In this document: positions 26,254 through 34,962 of the stretch, in pieces | How positions within the stretch are numbered: the first letter of the stretch is position 1 | How the letters are laid out: every line of letters begins with the position of its first letter | NCBI RefSeq assembly: GCF_000741785.1 | Contig: NZ_JGZP01000007.1 | Span: 26,714-90,713, forward strand | Source of the DNA: Bifidobacterium stellenboschense | GTDB taxonomy: Bacteria; Actinomycetota; Actinomycetes; Actinomycetales; Bifidobacteriaceae | Direction: 5' to 3' | Length of the DNA stretch: 64,000 bases | Notes under the pieces: generated by a model | What the model was told of the DNA's origin: nothing | Database searches by the model: none | The model's input: the letters and a program-made list of their open reading frames with translations, nothing else | Position numbers and translations under genes: made by a program

Positions 26254-27453
26254 ATGCGTGAACAGGAGAATGCTGAGGAGTTCGGGAAGACGTCGATCGT
26301 CGAGGAGGACATCGACCGCCCGCTGACGATCGCGCTGGTGGTCGACACGGTCGGCAACCAAGGCAACGGCACATCGAATTCGGCGCTTCAATGGGCGGCC
26401 GAACTGGAACGGCAAGGGCATCATGTGCGTCTCGTCGGTGTCGGCGCGCCCGATTATCCGGCCCGCGTCAACCGGGTGCCGCTCGTCTCGTGGGTGGCGG
26501 CCAAACAGCAGATGCAGTTCGCCGAACCGAGCGACACGCTGTTCCGTACCGCGTTCCAGGGTGTGGACGTCGTCCACATCTACATGCCGTTCAAATTCGG
26601 GCGTCGCGCCGCGAAGATCGCCCGCCAGATGCACATCCCCGTGACCGCCGGATTCCATCTGCAACCGGAGAACGTCCTGTATTCCGCGGGACCGCTGCGC
26701 TACATCCCCGGCATGGAGAAGTTCCTCTACTGGCTGTTCCGCCAATGGCTGTACAAGCGCGTCGACCATATCCACACGCCCACCGAGATGACCGCGAGCC
26801 TGCTGCGCGAACACGGCTACAAAGGCACAATGCATGTAATCTCCAACGGGTATTCGCCGCGATTCACCGCGCGTAAGCCGCTCGACTCGGACGCGCCTGC
26901 GCACGTGCCGTTCCGCGTCGTCGCGTCCGGGCGTCTCGCCCATGAGAAGGACCAGATCACGCTCATCAAGGCGATCTCGATGAGCCGGCACGCCAGCGAC
27001 ATCCAATTGGTGATCGCCGGCACCGGTCCGCTCAAACGCTATCTCACGTTCCGTGCGAACCGTCGCCTCAAGCGCAAGGCGGATATCGGCTTCCACCGCA
27101 ACGCCGACATGCCGGCGCTGCTGCGTTCATGCGACCTGTTCGTGCACTGCTCGATCGCCGACATCGAATCGGTGAGCGTCATCGAGGCGATGGCGTGCGG
27201 ACTCGTGCCGGTGATCGCCGCGTCCGAACTGTCCGCGGCGAGCCAATTCGCGCTGACGGACGCCTCGCTGTTTCCGGTGCGCGACGCGGCGATGCTCGCG
27301 CGCCGCATCGACTGGTGGATCGACCATCCGGACGAGCTCGCGCGGTGGGGCGAGATTTACGCCGAGCACACGCGCGAGCATTATTCGGTGGAGGCGTCCG
27401 TCCACCGGTTCGTCGACATGGAACGCGAGGCGATCGCTACAGCAGGGCGATAA
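26254..27453 (+). CDS. GT4-type glycosyltransferase
   Basis: 399 residues. IALVVDTVGNQGNGTSNS opens the N-terminal domain; the C-terminal nucleotide-sugar domain has VVASGRLAHEKDQITLIKAI, VIAGTGPLKRYL, and SIADIESVSVIEAMACGLVPV, the E-x7-E-type motif of family GT4. No membrane helix is visible, though Trp/Tyr-rich FLYWLFRQWLYKRV could touch the membrane. Similar proteins glycosylate diacylglycerol or polyprenol-linked sugars, so a glycolipid role is a reasonable guess. It overlaps the convergent aldolase gene by 17 bases at its 3' end, with no terminator between. Confidence 0.82.
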   Translation: MREQENAEEFGKTSIVEEDIDRPLTIALVVDTVGNQGNGTSNSALQWAAELERQGHHVRLVGVGAPDYPARVNRVPLVSWVAAKQQMQFAEPSDTLFRTAFQGVDVVHIYMPFKFGRRAAKIARQMHIPVTAGFHLQPENVLYSAGPLRYIPGMEKFLYWLFRQWLYKRVDHIHTPTEMTASLLREHGYKGTMHVISNGYSPRFTARKPLDSDAPAHVPFRVVASGRLAHEKDQITLIKAISMSRHASDIQLVIAGTGPLKRYLTFRANRRLKRKADIGFHRNADMPALLRSCDLFVHCSIADIESVSVIEAMACGLVPVIAASELSAASQFALTDASLFPVRDAAMLARRIDWWIDHPDELARWGEIYAEHTREHYSVEASVHRFVDMEREAIATAGR

Positions 27454-28474
27454 GCCGATCGGTCTCCTCGTCCGTGGTCGCCCAGCTCGTGCAGATGCGC
27501 ATCACCGTGTGCGTGTCGTCCGCCTTTTCCATGAAGCCGAGACGCACGTCGCGCTCCAGACGTTCGATCGTCGGCTTGTCGAGCGTGATGAAGATCTGGT
27601 TGGTGGGCGCCTCGAACGTGAGCGTGTAGCCCTTCTCGCGCAACGCGGCGCGGATGCGGTCCGCCTGCACGTTCGCATTGCGGGCGATGCGGAAGTAGAG
27701 ATCGTCGGTGAACAGCGCATCGAACTGCGCGCCGAGCAGGAAGCCCTTCGCGAGGAGGGCGCCATGCTGCTTGATCTCGGTAAGGAAATGCCGCGGGGCG
27801 GTGGAAAGCGTGTCGCGGTTCGCGAACACGACCGCCTCGCCGAACATCGCGCCGACTTTCGTGCCGCCTATATAGAAAACATCGGCGATGGCGGCGAGCT
27901 CGGGCAGGGTCATGTCGCAGCCGGTCGCGGTCAGCCCGTAGCCGAGACGCGCGCCGTCGACGAACAGGGGCATGTCGTAGCGGTGCGCGACGTCGGCAAT
28001 GGCCTGCAGCTCGGATTTCGCGTAGACCGTGCCGTACTCGGTCGACATGGAGACGTAGACGGAACCGGGGAAGACCATGTGGTCATGGTTGCCGTCAGCG
28101 TAGAAGGTTGCGCAGTATTCATCGAGCTCGTGAGGGTCCATTTTGCCGTCGTGGTGGGGGAGCGTGAGCACCTTGTGACCGGAGTATTCGATGGCGCCCG
28201 CCTCGTGCACGTTCGGGTGGCCGGATTCGACGGCGACGACGCCCGCATACGGCGGCGTGATCGCGTCGATGACGACCTGGTTGGCCTGCGTGCCACCGAC
28301 CAGGAACCAGATGTCGGCGTCCGGCAACTCGCATGCCTCGCGGATGCGCGTTTTGGCGCGCTCGCAGATCGGGTCGGAGCCGTAGCCGGGGTAGAGGCCG
28401 TCGTTGAGGCGCGTGATCGCGTCGATGACCGCCGGATGGGCGGCGCGGGAGTAATCGTTCTCGAAAGAAAGCAT
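27437..28474 (-). CDS. Low-specificity threonine aldolase-like PLP enzyme
   Basis: 345 residues. FENDYSRAAHPAVIDAI, FLVGGTQANQVVIDAI, VESGHPNVHEAGA, FVDGARLGYGLT and the PLP-lysine region FYIGGTKVGAMFGEAVV are all typical of the L-threonine/L-allo-threonine aldolase family (beta-eliminating lyase fold), which splits threonine to glycine and acetaldehyde. Length is normal. It is convergent with the glycosyltransferase and overlaps its last 17 bases, so transcription of the two could interfere. Confidence 0.85.
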   Translation of the reverse strand: MLSFENDYSRAAHPAVIDAITRLNDGLYPGYGSDPICERAKTRIREACELPDADIWFLVGGTQANQVVIDAITPPYAGVVAVESGHPNVHEAGAIEYSGHKVLTLPHHDGKMDPHELDEYCATFYADGNHDHMVFPGSVYVSMSTEYGTVYAKSELQAIADVAHRYDMPLFVDGARLGYGLTATGCDMTLPELAAIADVFYIGGTKVGAMFGEAVVFANRDTLSTAPRHFLTEIKQHGALLAKGFLLGAQFDALFTDDLYFRIARNANVQADRIRAALREKGYTLTFEAPTNQIFITLDKPTIERLERDVRLGFMEKADDTHTVMRICTSWATTDEETDRLIALL

Positions 28475-28640
28475 GATGACGAGTGTAGGGCGTGGGGCGT
28501 TCCTATCGGGGCGTTACGCTCGACATTCGTCTGCGGACTGTACTTCCGGATGCCGGCCGTGTCTCGTGGTATCGGATTCGCGGTATCGGATTCTCGGATT
28601 CGGGGTGATGGGCTGTAGGCCGATGCTTCGCTGAAAACAA

Positions 28641-28672
28641 AAGACCCCCCGAGGTTTTCCTCGGGGGGTCTT
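28641..28672 (-). terminator. Terminator after tRNA-His
   Basis: Perfect 14-bp arms AAGACCCCCCGAGG and CCTCGGGGGGTCTT with a 4-base loop. On the minus strand it is followed by TTTGTTTTC. It begins 5 bases beyond the tRNA gene. Confidence 0.92.
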
Positions 28673-28677
28673 AGTGG

Positions 28678-28751
28678 GGTGGCTAACGTGGCTCGAACAC
28701 GCGACCTTCTGAACCACAATCAGATGCTCTACCAACTGAGCTATAGCCACC
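28678..28751 (-). tRNA. tRNA-His (GUG)
   Basis: Minus strand begins GGTGGCTATAGCTCAGTTGG and ends with the matching GTTAGCCACC. The T-arm has GTTCGAGCC, and the anticodon stem CTGA/TCAG encloses a loop carrying GTG. The extra 5' G facing C73 is characteristic of tRNA-His. CCA is not encoded. Confidence 0.96.
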
Positions 28752-29212
28752 ATTGTTCTCGACCCGCTTGCGCCGGTCGGCAACGAGTGAATACAATACA
28801 GGACTTTTCGCCGTTGTCCAACTACGGCGTGTCGCTCTTGATTTCAAGGGTTGGGGTCAAATCGGACGGTCGTGGTGTGGCGGGCGATTGTTCGGTCGTT
28901 CATGTGGATGCCGTTCGTGGAGCGGCATCCATGCGGGATCTGTCGCTCGGATGTCCGGCGTATATCCGGTCATGGCCGGCGGCAGGCCGTGGCGGTACGG
29001 CGGGTCTGTGGCTTGGCCGTGCGGCCGTGTTCGCTTACGCGCATTCGACGCTTGCCGTCCGGTGTGGTCGCGCATGCCGCAGGCTTGCCGTGCCGCAGGC
29101 CTGCTGCATCAACCGCTCGCATGTGCACATGGCAACGGTCACATTGTTCGTTTATGTTCATTTCAATAATGACGGCGAGCCTTACTGCTTATTGGTATTT
29201 CGGCGTGTCGCC
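28752..29212. other. Non-coding stretch between tRNA-His and the candidate RNA
   Basis: About 460 bases without a convincing gene on either strand; the open frames are short, lack ribosome sites and have no recognisable motifs. The tRNA-His promoter should lie in the first 100 bases (minus strand). Confidence 0.5.
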
Positions 29213-29242
29213 TTACATGCGATGTTCGGTTTTTGGTATACT
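29213..29242 (+). promoter_or_regulatory. Strong sigma-70-type promoter
   Basis: TTACAT (29213-29218), an 18-base spacer and TATACT (29237-29242). No start codon with a ribosome site follows, which suggests a stable-RNA promoter. Predicted start near 29249. Confidence 0.6.
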
Positions 29243-29248
29243 TCCAAG

Positions 29249-29565
29249 TGAAGGCCGGAGTTTAAGATCGGCCGGGAATCCGGCAGGTCGCAACGAAGCG
29301 CAGAAAGCCGTAAGGCCGCAGGCGCAACGCCTTCGAACTGATAATTGAACAGCGATCGATGGTGAATTCACCGAGGTGCGGCATGGAAGCACGGCGCAGG
29401 CGCCGGACCGCGAAGCAAACACGTGTACTGGTTAATGAGTGGTTCATCATTGCAAGGAGGCCGCGCAAGGTGGCGCGGCGAAACAGATAGCGTACCATCG
29501 CCTCCTTCCCCATTACAGATGGCTCCCCGGAACTTCTTCCCTTCGGTTCCGGGGAGCCATCTTCT
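29249..29565 (+). ncRNA. Candidate structured non-coding RNA, about 320 nt
   Basis: A promoter and a strong terminator enclose a segment with no coding sense but dense local pairing: GGCCG/CGGCC, CCGGGAATCCGG, GCCGTAAGGC, GGCGCAACGCC, GGTGAATTCACC, GTGC/GCAC, GGCGCAGGCGCC, then a long helix AAGGAGGC (29454-29461) with GCCTCCTT (29500-29507) enclosing GCCGCGC/GCGCGGC. It lacks the GAGGAAAGTCC block of RNase P RNA, the tRNA-like end of tmRNA and the GGAAGGAAGCAGC loop of SRP RNA. It may belong to a family known in databases, for example one of the actinobacterial/Firmicutes motif RNAs, but I cannot name it from sequence alone. Confidence 0.6.
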
Positions 29566-29568
29566 TGT
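29517..29568 (+). terminator. Terminator of the candidate RNA
   Basis: A perfect 17-bp stem (29517-29533 with 29546-29562) around a 12-base loop, followed by TCTTGTTG. Among the strongest terminators in the window. Confidence 0.9.
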
Positions 29569-29808
29569 TGTCGGGCGTATTCTTCGGAGTAGACACTTCG
29601 AAGTAGCGGGATTCTTCGCTTTGATGGTTCTTCGGGTTATAGGCAAAATGTGTGTCCAGCGGTCTAGTCGTTCTTCGTATTTTGTCGTGTATGTCCCATG
29701 CGGCTCCATGCGGCTCCGGCGGCTCCGGCCTTCGTTTCGGCACCGCGTTCTTCGACCTGTGGGTGCCGGTATGTCCCTTGCGGCTCCGGCCTTCGTATTT
29801 CCCTCCCG

Positions 29809-29895
29809 CTGGCGGGGGCGACGTGCACGAGCCGCGCTTCTTTTTTCCCTCCCGCTGGCGGGAGGTGGCGCGTAGCGCTGGAGGGTGGCCCACGG
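29809..29895 (+). repeat. Two-hairpin element, B subtype, with a partial copy
   Basis: CCTCCCGCTGGCGGGAGG followed by TGGCGCGTAGCGCTGG and AGGGTGG (about 29853-29894). A truncated copy (CCCTCCCGCTGGCGGGGGCG) precedes it at 29810. The B subtype has GGCGC-gta-GCGCC as second hairpin. Confidence 0.8.
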
Positions 29896-30139
29896 GAGGG
29901 TGGTCGCATGCAGGCGGTTCGTGGGAGGGCGGACGCGTGCAGGCGGGGCGACCCCGCATTCGTCCCATCGTCCCGCATCGTCATTGTCCGCCGTCGAAAA
30001 GGGACAGGCCTGAAGGTCCTCCGGCGTTACGCGATGGGAAACCGGACCGGGGTCCATGGAATCCGATGCGGCGTCTTGGGATTCCGGCTCCCGTGTCGCC
30101 CGTCGGGCCGGCCCGTGGCCCGGAGCCGTCGCTTCCGTC

Positions 30140-30210
30140 CCGGTAGGTGGCCGCCGTATCCGCTCCGGCAGGTGGCCGCCCCGGTAGGTGGCCGCCGTAT
30201 CCGCTCCGGC
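30140..30210. repeat. 41-bp-spaced 30-bp direct repeat
   Basis: 30140-30169 and 30181-30210 are identical 30-mers starting CCGGTAGGTGGCCGCC and ending CCGCTCCGGC; a shortened piece (AGGTGGCCGCC) lies between them. Confidence 0.85.
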
Positions 30211-30226
30211 GGGACGATATCCGCTT

Positions 30227-30590
30227 CGGCGTCACAAATCCCGGAGATGAGCGGCTTCGTCCGGGATTTATGACGCTGGGAGCTGGTCAGCGTCACAAAT
30301 CCCGGAGAACGAGCCCATCATCCCGACAGCGGGACGCTGAGCCGCTCTCAGCGTCACATATTCCGGAGAATGGCCCCGTCGTCCGGGATTCCTGACGCTG
30401 AGTTCCGCGCTCAGTGTCCCGGATTCGGGAGATGAGCGGCTTCGTCCGTAACCCGGGACGCTGAGCCTCTCCCAACGTCCCGGATTCGGGAGATGAGCGG
30501 CGTCGTCCGGGATTTGTGACGTTGACCCGCTCTCAGCGTCAGTAATCCCGGACGATAGGGCTGTTCTCCGGGATTTGTAACGCTGGTGGC
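30227..30590. repeat. Array of six 61-bp palindromic units
   Basis: Unit starts at about 30227, 30288, 30349, 30412, 30473 and 30534, spacing 61, 61, 63, 61, 61. Each unit is an imperfect palindrome of the form CAGCGTCACAAATCCCGG ... CCGGGATTTGTGACGCTG. In unit 4 both arms change to GTCCCGG/CCGGGAC, and in unit 5 CAACGTC faces GACGTTG, so arm changes are matched. No protein, tRNA or CRISPR-type constant repeat explains it. Confidence 0.85.
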
Positions 30591-30623
30591 GAACTCCTGG
30601 GGTGATGCGGTGGGCGGCCTTCG

Positions 30624-30675
30624 GGCCGGGGGCGTTCTCGGGCCGGGGGCGTTCTCGGGCCAGGGGGTGTTCTCG
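30624..30675. repeat. 17-bp tandem repeat, three copies
   Basis: GGCCGGGGGCGTTCTCG at 30624-30640 and 30641-30657, then a variant copy with AGGGGGTGT at 30658-30675. Confidence 0.85.
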
Positions 30676-30772
30676 AGTTCCACTCGCTGTGCCGTTTCGT
30701 GCCGCGGGGCGCGGCGATGCTCCACTTACGACACGCGGAATCCATGCCGTGAGGCGGTCGTAGGGGTGACGG

Positions 30773-31071
30773 CGCTCCACAACGGCATGTGGGGATCGTG
30801 TTGTGGAGCGGCGGTGCGCCACAACACGGCCGTGAGAGGCGGTTCGTGGGAGTCGTGGCGCGATTTGAGGGCCCGTCCGCTCCACGACGTGCGGTGGGAG
30901 CGATACCGGCGGCTGTTGTGGAGCGGGCCCGCTCCACAACAGGGACGGAACCCGGGGTTCCGGGGAGTTGTGGCGCACTTTACGGGCCGGGAACGCCGAA
31001 AATGGTGGTTTGTACGGGACAAGCGGCGGGATGCCGCTCCACAACAGGCTCTCCGGCACGTATTGTGGAGC
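30773..31071. repeat. Array of ten alternating GCTCCACAAC / GTTGTGGAGC half-sites
   Basis: Forward sites at 30773, 30816, 30879, 30931 and 31036 strictly alternate with reverse sites at 30800, 30852, 30915, 30967 and 31062. Spacings recur as 27, 16, 36, 27, 36, 16, 36. Neighbouring pairs form hairpins; the pair 30816/30852 reads GCGCCACAAC with GTCGTGGCGC, a matched change at the third position. 30913-30942 is a perfect 30-bp palindrome made of adjacent reverse and forward sites. Confidence 0.85.
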
Positions 31072-31170
31072 AGGACCGGATGGGACGCGGGTTCGGGAGC
31101 CACGCGCCGCGCGCATCCGCAGCACGCGCCCCGAAAACGGCCGGCCCCATTAACCGAAACGGCCGTCCCA

Positions 31171-31219
31171 TAACCGAAACAACCGAATCACGACCGAAAC
31201 AACCGGATCACGACCGAAC
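31171..31219. repeat. 20-bp tandem repeat ACCGAAACAACCGRATCACG
   Basis: Copies at 31171-31190 and 31191-31210 differ at one base, followed by a third start (ACCGAACGA). Confidence 0.8.
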
Positions 31220-31260
31220 GACTAGCCCGGCAGTGACGAACGCATCGGACTCCGGCCCGT

Positions 31261-31480
31261 GACCACCCTCCGGCGCTGCGCGCCACCTCCCGCCAGCGGG
31301 AGGGGAAGAAGAGGACGACGGTCGCATGATTCGGCACCACTCCCACGCGACCGCCCTCCGACACCACACCGCCTCCGGCCCGTGGCCACCTTTCGGCGCT
31401 ACGCGCCACCTCCCGCCAGCGGGAGGAAGATAACGATCATCCCGCCGCGCATCGCGACCTGGCCGTCACCCCGCCGGCGG
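31261..31480 (-). repeat. Two minus-oriented B-subtype two-hairpin elements plus one hairpin
   Basis: Units at about 31261-31303 (CCACCCTCCGGCGC, GCGCC, ACCTCCCGCCAGCGGGAGG) and 31384-31425 (CCACCTTTCGGCGCTACGCGCC, then the same constant hairpin). CCCCGCCGGCGGGAGG at about 31468 is a lone hairpin. Confidence 0.8.
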
Positions 31481-31820
31481 GAGGAAGATGACAATCACAA
31501 CCGCACGGCCATACACACCACCAGGCGAAGAACCGGATGCCGTATGTCGTCAGCGTGTCGTTGTCCGGGCGGTCCGTATTATGGATATTCGTGTGTGCCA
31601 GCGGTACGCCTTATGTGACAGGGGTACGGCGCTGGGATATCCCGTGAATCGCATGGATCGCGCGCAGCAATGCGGCGGCGAGAGATGAACGGGCCATCGG
31701 GCCGGTGGGCAGTGGCTGACTTTCCGATTCGGAACAGGTTCCGGATGCAAGGGAAAGTGTGGCTCACGGTGCTGCGGGCCTCACGGAACCAAGAGATAAC
31801 ACTGAATCGGAGAATTCAAG

Positions 31821-32192
31821 TTGCCTACTATCGAACAGCTCGTCCGTAAGGGACGTTCGCCGAAGCCGAAGAAGTCGAAGACTTTGGCGCTGAAGGGCAG
31901 CCCGCTGCGTCGCGGCGTGTGCACCCGTGTCTACACCACCACCCCGAAGAAGCCGAACTCGGCGCTTCGTAAGGTCGCCCGTGTCCGTCTGTCCTCCGGC
32001 ATCGAAGTCACCGCCTACATCCCGGGCGAGGGCCACAACCTGCAGGAGCACTCCATCGTGCTCGTGCGCGGCGGCCGTGTGAAGGATCTGCCGGGCGTGC
32101 GCTACCACATCGTGCGTGGCGCGCTCGATACCCAGGGTGTCAAGGACCGCAAGCAGGGTCGTTCCCTGTACGGAGCAAAGAAGGCGAAGTAA
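31821..32192 (+). CDS. rpsL: 30S ribosomal protein S12
   Basis: 123 residues, full-length S12, located in the decoding centre of the small subunit. [11 protein letters not shown] at the start, then [17 protein letters not shown] and [13 protein letters not shown] carrying the lysines associated with streptomycin response. Starts with TTG at 31821 with GGAG eight bases upstream; no alternative ATG is available. First gene of the str operon. Confidence 0.98.
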   Translation: MPTIEQLVRKGRSPKPKKSKTLALKGSPLRRGVCTRVYTTTPKKPNSALRKVARVRLSSGIEVTAYIPGEGHNLQEHSIVLVRGGRVKDLPGVRYHIVRGALDTQGVKDRKQGRSLYGAKKAK

Positions 32193-32197
32193 GAGAT

Positions 32198-32668
32198 ATG
32201 TCACGTAAAGGACCCGCTAAGAAGCACGTCGTGCTGCCCGATCCGATCTACGGCTCGACCGTCGTCGCGCAGCTGATCAACAAGATCCTCCTGGACGGCA
32301 AGAAGTCCATCGCCGAGGACATCGTCTACTCCGCGCTCGACATGGTCAAGGAGAAGACCGACCAGGAGCCGGTCGCCGTCCTCAAGCGCGCGCTGGACAA
32401 CATCCGCCCGTCTCTCGAGGTGCGTTCCCGCCGAGTCGGCGGCGCCACCTACCAGGTGCCGGTCGAGGTCAAGCCGAACCGCGCCAACACGCTGTGCCTG
32501 CGCTGGCTGACTGACTTCTCCCGCGCCCGTCGCGAGAAGACCATGGCCGAGCGTCTCGCCAACGAGATCCTGGACGCCTCCAACGGCCTCGGCGCTTCTG
32601 TCAAGCGTCGCGAGGATACTCATAAGATGGCAGAGGCCAACAAGGCCTTCGCCCACTACCGCTGGTAA
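32198..32668 (+). CDS. rpsG: 30S ribosomal protein S7
   Basis: 156 residues, normal for S7, which starts assembly of the 30S head and contacts tRNA at the E site. [20 protein letters not shown] and [19 protein letters not shown] are characteristic. It starts 5 bases after rpsL, so the two are translated from one mRNA. fusA follows after 30 bases. Confidence 0.98.
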   Translation: MSRKGPAKKHVVLPDPIYGSTVVAQLINKILLDGKKSIAEDIVYSALDMVKEKTDQEPVAVLKRALDNIRPSLEVRSRRVGGATYQVPVEVKPNRANTLCLRWLTDFSRARREKTMAERLANEILDASNGLGASVKRREDTHKMAEANKAFAHYRW

Positions 32669-32698
32669 TCACTCGCCTGAGGAAGACTAAGGATAAAG

Positions 32699-34822
32699 AT
32701 GGCTGCAGAGCTTTCGGACCTTCATTTCGTCCGCAACATCGGCATCATGGCCCACATCGATGCCGGTAAGACCACCACCACCGAGCGCATCCTGTACTAC
32801 ACCGGTAAGAACTACAAGATCGGTGAGACCCACGATGGCGCCTCGACGATGGACTTCATGGCGCAGGAGCAGGAGCGCGGCATCACGATTCAGTCGGCCG
32901 CCACCACCTGCTTCTGGAGCCGTCAGTCCCACGACACCAAGGAAAAGTTCCAGATCAACATCATCGACACCCCGGGCCACGTGGACTTCACGGCCGAGGT
33001 GGAGCGCTCCCTGCGCGTGCTCGATGGCGCCGTCGCCGTCTTCGACGGCAAGGAGGGCGTGGAGCCGCAGTCCGAGACCGTGTGGCGTCAGGCCGACAAG
33101 TACGGCGTGCCGCGCATCTGCTTCATCAACAAGATGGATAAGCTCGGCGCGAACTTCTACTACTCCGTCGACACCATCAAGGAGAAGCTGGGCGCGACCC
33201 CGATCGTGATGCAGCTGCCGATCGGTGCCGAGAACGACTTCACCGGCGTCGTCGACCTGGTCGAGATGGTGGCCTACGTGTGGAACGGCACCGACAACCT
33301 CGGCGCCAAGTACGACACCACCGAGATTCCGGCCGACCTGAAGGACAAGGCCGACGAGTACCACGAGCAGCTGGTCGAGGCCGCCGCCGAGGCGAACGAC
33401 GACCTGATGAACAAGTTCTTCGAGGACGGCGAGCTGTCCAAGGAGGACATCCGCGCGGGCGTCCGCCAGCTCACCATCGAGAAGAAGGCCTTCCCGGTCT
33501 TCTGCGGTTCCGCCTTCAAGGACAAGGGCGTTCAGCCGATGCTGGACGGCGTCGTCGACTACCTGCCGTCCCCGGAGGACGTGCCGGCCATCCAGGGCTT
33601 CGAGCCCGGCGACGAGTCCGTCGAGATCGACCGCAAGCCGACCAAGTCCGATCCGTTCGCGGCCCTCGTCTTCAAGATCTCCACCCACCCGTTCTACGGC
33701 AAGCTCGTGTTCGTGCGCGTCTACTCCGGCTCCGTCAAGCCGGGCGACAACGTGCTCGACTCCACGCGCGGCAAGAAGGAGCGCATCGGCAAGATCTTCC
33801 AGATGCACGCCGACAAGGAGAACCCGGTCGACGTGGCCGACGCCGGCAACATCTACACCTTCGTGGGTCTGAAGAACGTCACCACCGGCGACACCCTGTG
33901 CGCCATGGACGCTCCGATCTCCCTCAACTCGATGACCTTCCCGGATCCGGTGATCCAGGTCGCCGTCGAGCCGAAGACCAAGGCCGACCAGGAGAAGATG
34001 GGCATCGCCCTCGCCAAGCTGGCCGAAGAGGATCCGACGTTCCAGGTCACCACGGACGAGGAGTCCGGCCAGACCCTGATCGCCGGCATGGGCGAGCTCC
34101 AGCTCGACATCATCGTCGACCGCATGCGTCGCGAGTTCAAGGTCGAGTGCACCCAGGGCAAGCCGCAGGTCGCCTACCGCGAGACCATCCGCAAGGCCGT
34201 CATGGACCAGGGCTACACGCACAAGAAGCAGACCGGTGGTTCCGGCCAGTTCGCGAAGGTCCTGATGAACTTCGAGCCGCTCGAGACCACCGAGGGCAAG
34301 ACCTTCGAGTTCGAGAACGCCGTCACCGGCGGCCACATCTCCCAGGAGTTCATCCCGTCCATCGAGGCCGGCGTCAAGGAGGCCATGGAATCCGGTATTC
34401 TCGCCGGCTTCCCGGTCGTGGGCGTCAAGGCCACCGTCACCGACGGCCAGATGCACCCGGTCGATTCCTCCGAAATGGCCTTCAAGCTCGCGGGCTCCAT
34501 GTGCTTCAAGGAAGCCGCCCCGAAGGCGAAGCCGGTCATCCTCGAGCCGATCATGGCCGTGGAAGTCCGTACCCCGGAGGACTACATGGGCGAAGTCATC
34601 GGCGATCTCAACCAGCGCCGTGGCAACATCCAGTCCATGACCGACGCCACCGGCGTCAAGGTCATCGACGCCAAGGTCCCGCTGTCCGAGATGTTCGGCT
34701 ACATCGGCGACCTCCGCTCGAAGACCCAGGGCCGCGCCATGTTCACCATGCAGATGGACTCCTACGCCGAGGTGCCGAAGAGCGTCTCCGACGAGATCAT
34801 CAAGGCCCAGCGCGGCGAGTGA
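32699..34822 (+). CDS. fusA: Translation elongation factor G
   Basis: 707 residues. The GTPase that moves tRNAs and mRNA after peptide-bond formation and helps recycle ribosomes. GTP-binding motifs [23 protein letters not shown] and NKMDKLGAN are present, followed by domains II-V including [17 protein letters not shown] at 32699 in the str operon after rpsG; tuf follows after a 140-base gap with a hairpin. Confidence 0.98.
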   Translation: MAAELSDLHFVRNIGIMAHIDAGKTTTTERILYYTGKNYKIGETHDGASTMDFMAQEQERGITIQSAATTCFWSRQSHDTKEKFQINIIDTPGHVDFTAEVERSLRVLDGAVAVFDGKEGVEPQSETVWRQADKYGVPRICFINKMDKLGANFYYSVDTIKEKLGATPIVMQLPIGAENDFTGVVDLVEMVAYVWNGTDNLGAKYDTTEIPADLKDKADEYHEQLVEAAAEANDDLMNKFFEDGELSKEDIRAGVRQLTIEKKAFPVFCGSAFKDKGVQPMLDGVVDYLPSPEDVPAIQGFEPGDESVEIDRKPTKSDPFAALVFKISTHPFYGKLVFVRVYSGSVKPGDNVLDSTRGKKERIGKIFQMHADKENPVDVADAGNIYTFVGLKNVTTGDTLCAMDAPISLNSMTFPDPVIQVAVEPKTKADQEKMGIALAKLAEEDPTFQVTTDEESGQTLIAGMGELQLDIIVDRMRREFKVECTQGKPQVAYRETIRKAVMDQGYTHKKQTGGSGQFAKVLMNFEPLETTEGKTFEFENAVTGGHISQEFIPSIEAGVKEAMESGILAGFPVVGVKATVTDGQMHPVDSSEMAFKLAGSMCFKEAAPKAKPVILEPIMAVEVRTPEDYMGEVIGDLNQRRGNIQSMTDATGVKVIDAKVPLSEMFGYIGDLRSKTQGRAMFTMQMDSYAEVPKSVSDEIIKAQRGE

Positions 34823-34854
34823 CACGCGTAGCTACGTTGATTTGCGCCACGTCT

Positions 34855-34888
34855 CCAGTCAGCGGTAATATCGTGTACCGCTGACTGG
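34855..34888 (+). terminator. Hairpin between fusA and tuf
   Basis: Perfect 13-bp arms CCAGTCAGCGGTA and TACCGCTGACTGG with an 8-base loop. The following sequence GGTTCTGGCTCCTTTC is only weakly T-rich, so it may be a partial terminator or attenuator separating high-level tuf expression from the operon. Confidence 0.6.
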
Positions 34889-34962
34889 GTTCTGGCTCCT
34901 TTCAATGTGGCACGAAACCCAGAAACCCAGTAAACCTACGAAACGTCCAGGAGGACAAAGTA

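Larger units (their letters stand above)
29573..31780. other. 2.2-kb gene-free, repeat-rich intergenic region before rpsL
   Basis: No open frame has a credible start, ribosome site or family motif; long frames here are translations of GC-rich repeats. In order it holds a two-hairpin element (29809-29895), a 41-bp direct repeat, a 61-bp palindrome array, a 17-bp triplet, an alternating GCTCCACAAC array, a 20-bp tandem repeat and two further hairpin elements (listed separately). 31490-31780 shows nothing clear except the presumed rpsL promoter region. Confidence 0.6.

Noticed and set aside
29249..29565. RNase P RNA, tmRNA or SRP RNA
   Set aside because: Searched by eye for GAGGAAAGTCC, a tRNA-like acceptor end and GGAAGGAAGCAGC; none is present.
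29697..30273. Open frames of 60-190 codons in 29.6-31.5 kb
   Set aside because: They translate repeat-rich GC DNA, lack ribosome sites and overlap each other on both strands.
30227..31071. Possible CRISPR arrays
   Set aside because: Repeats are palindromic, degenerate and alternate in orientation; there is no constant direct repeat of 24-40 bases, no unique spacers and no cas genes nearby.
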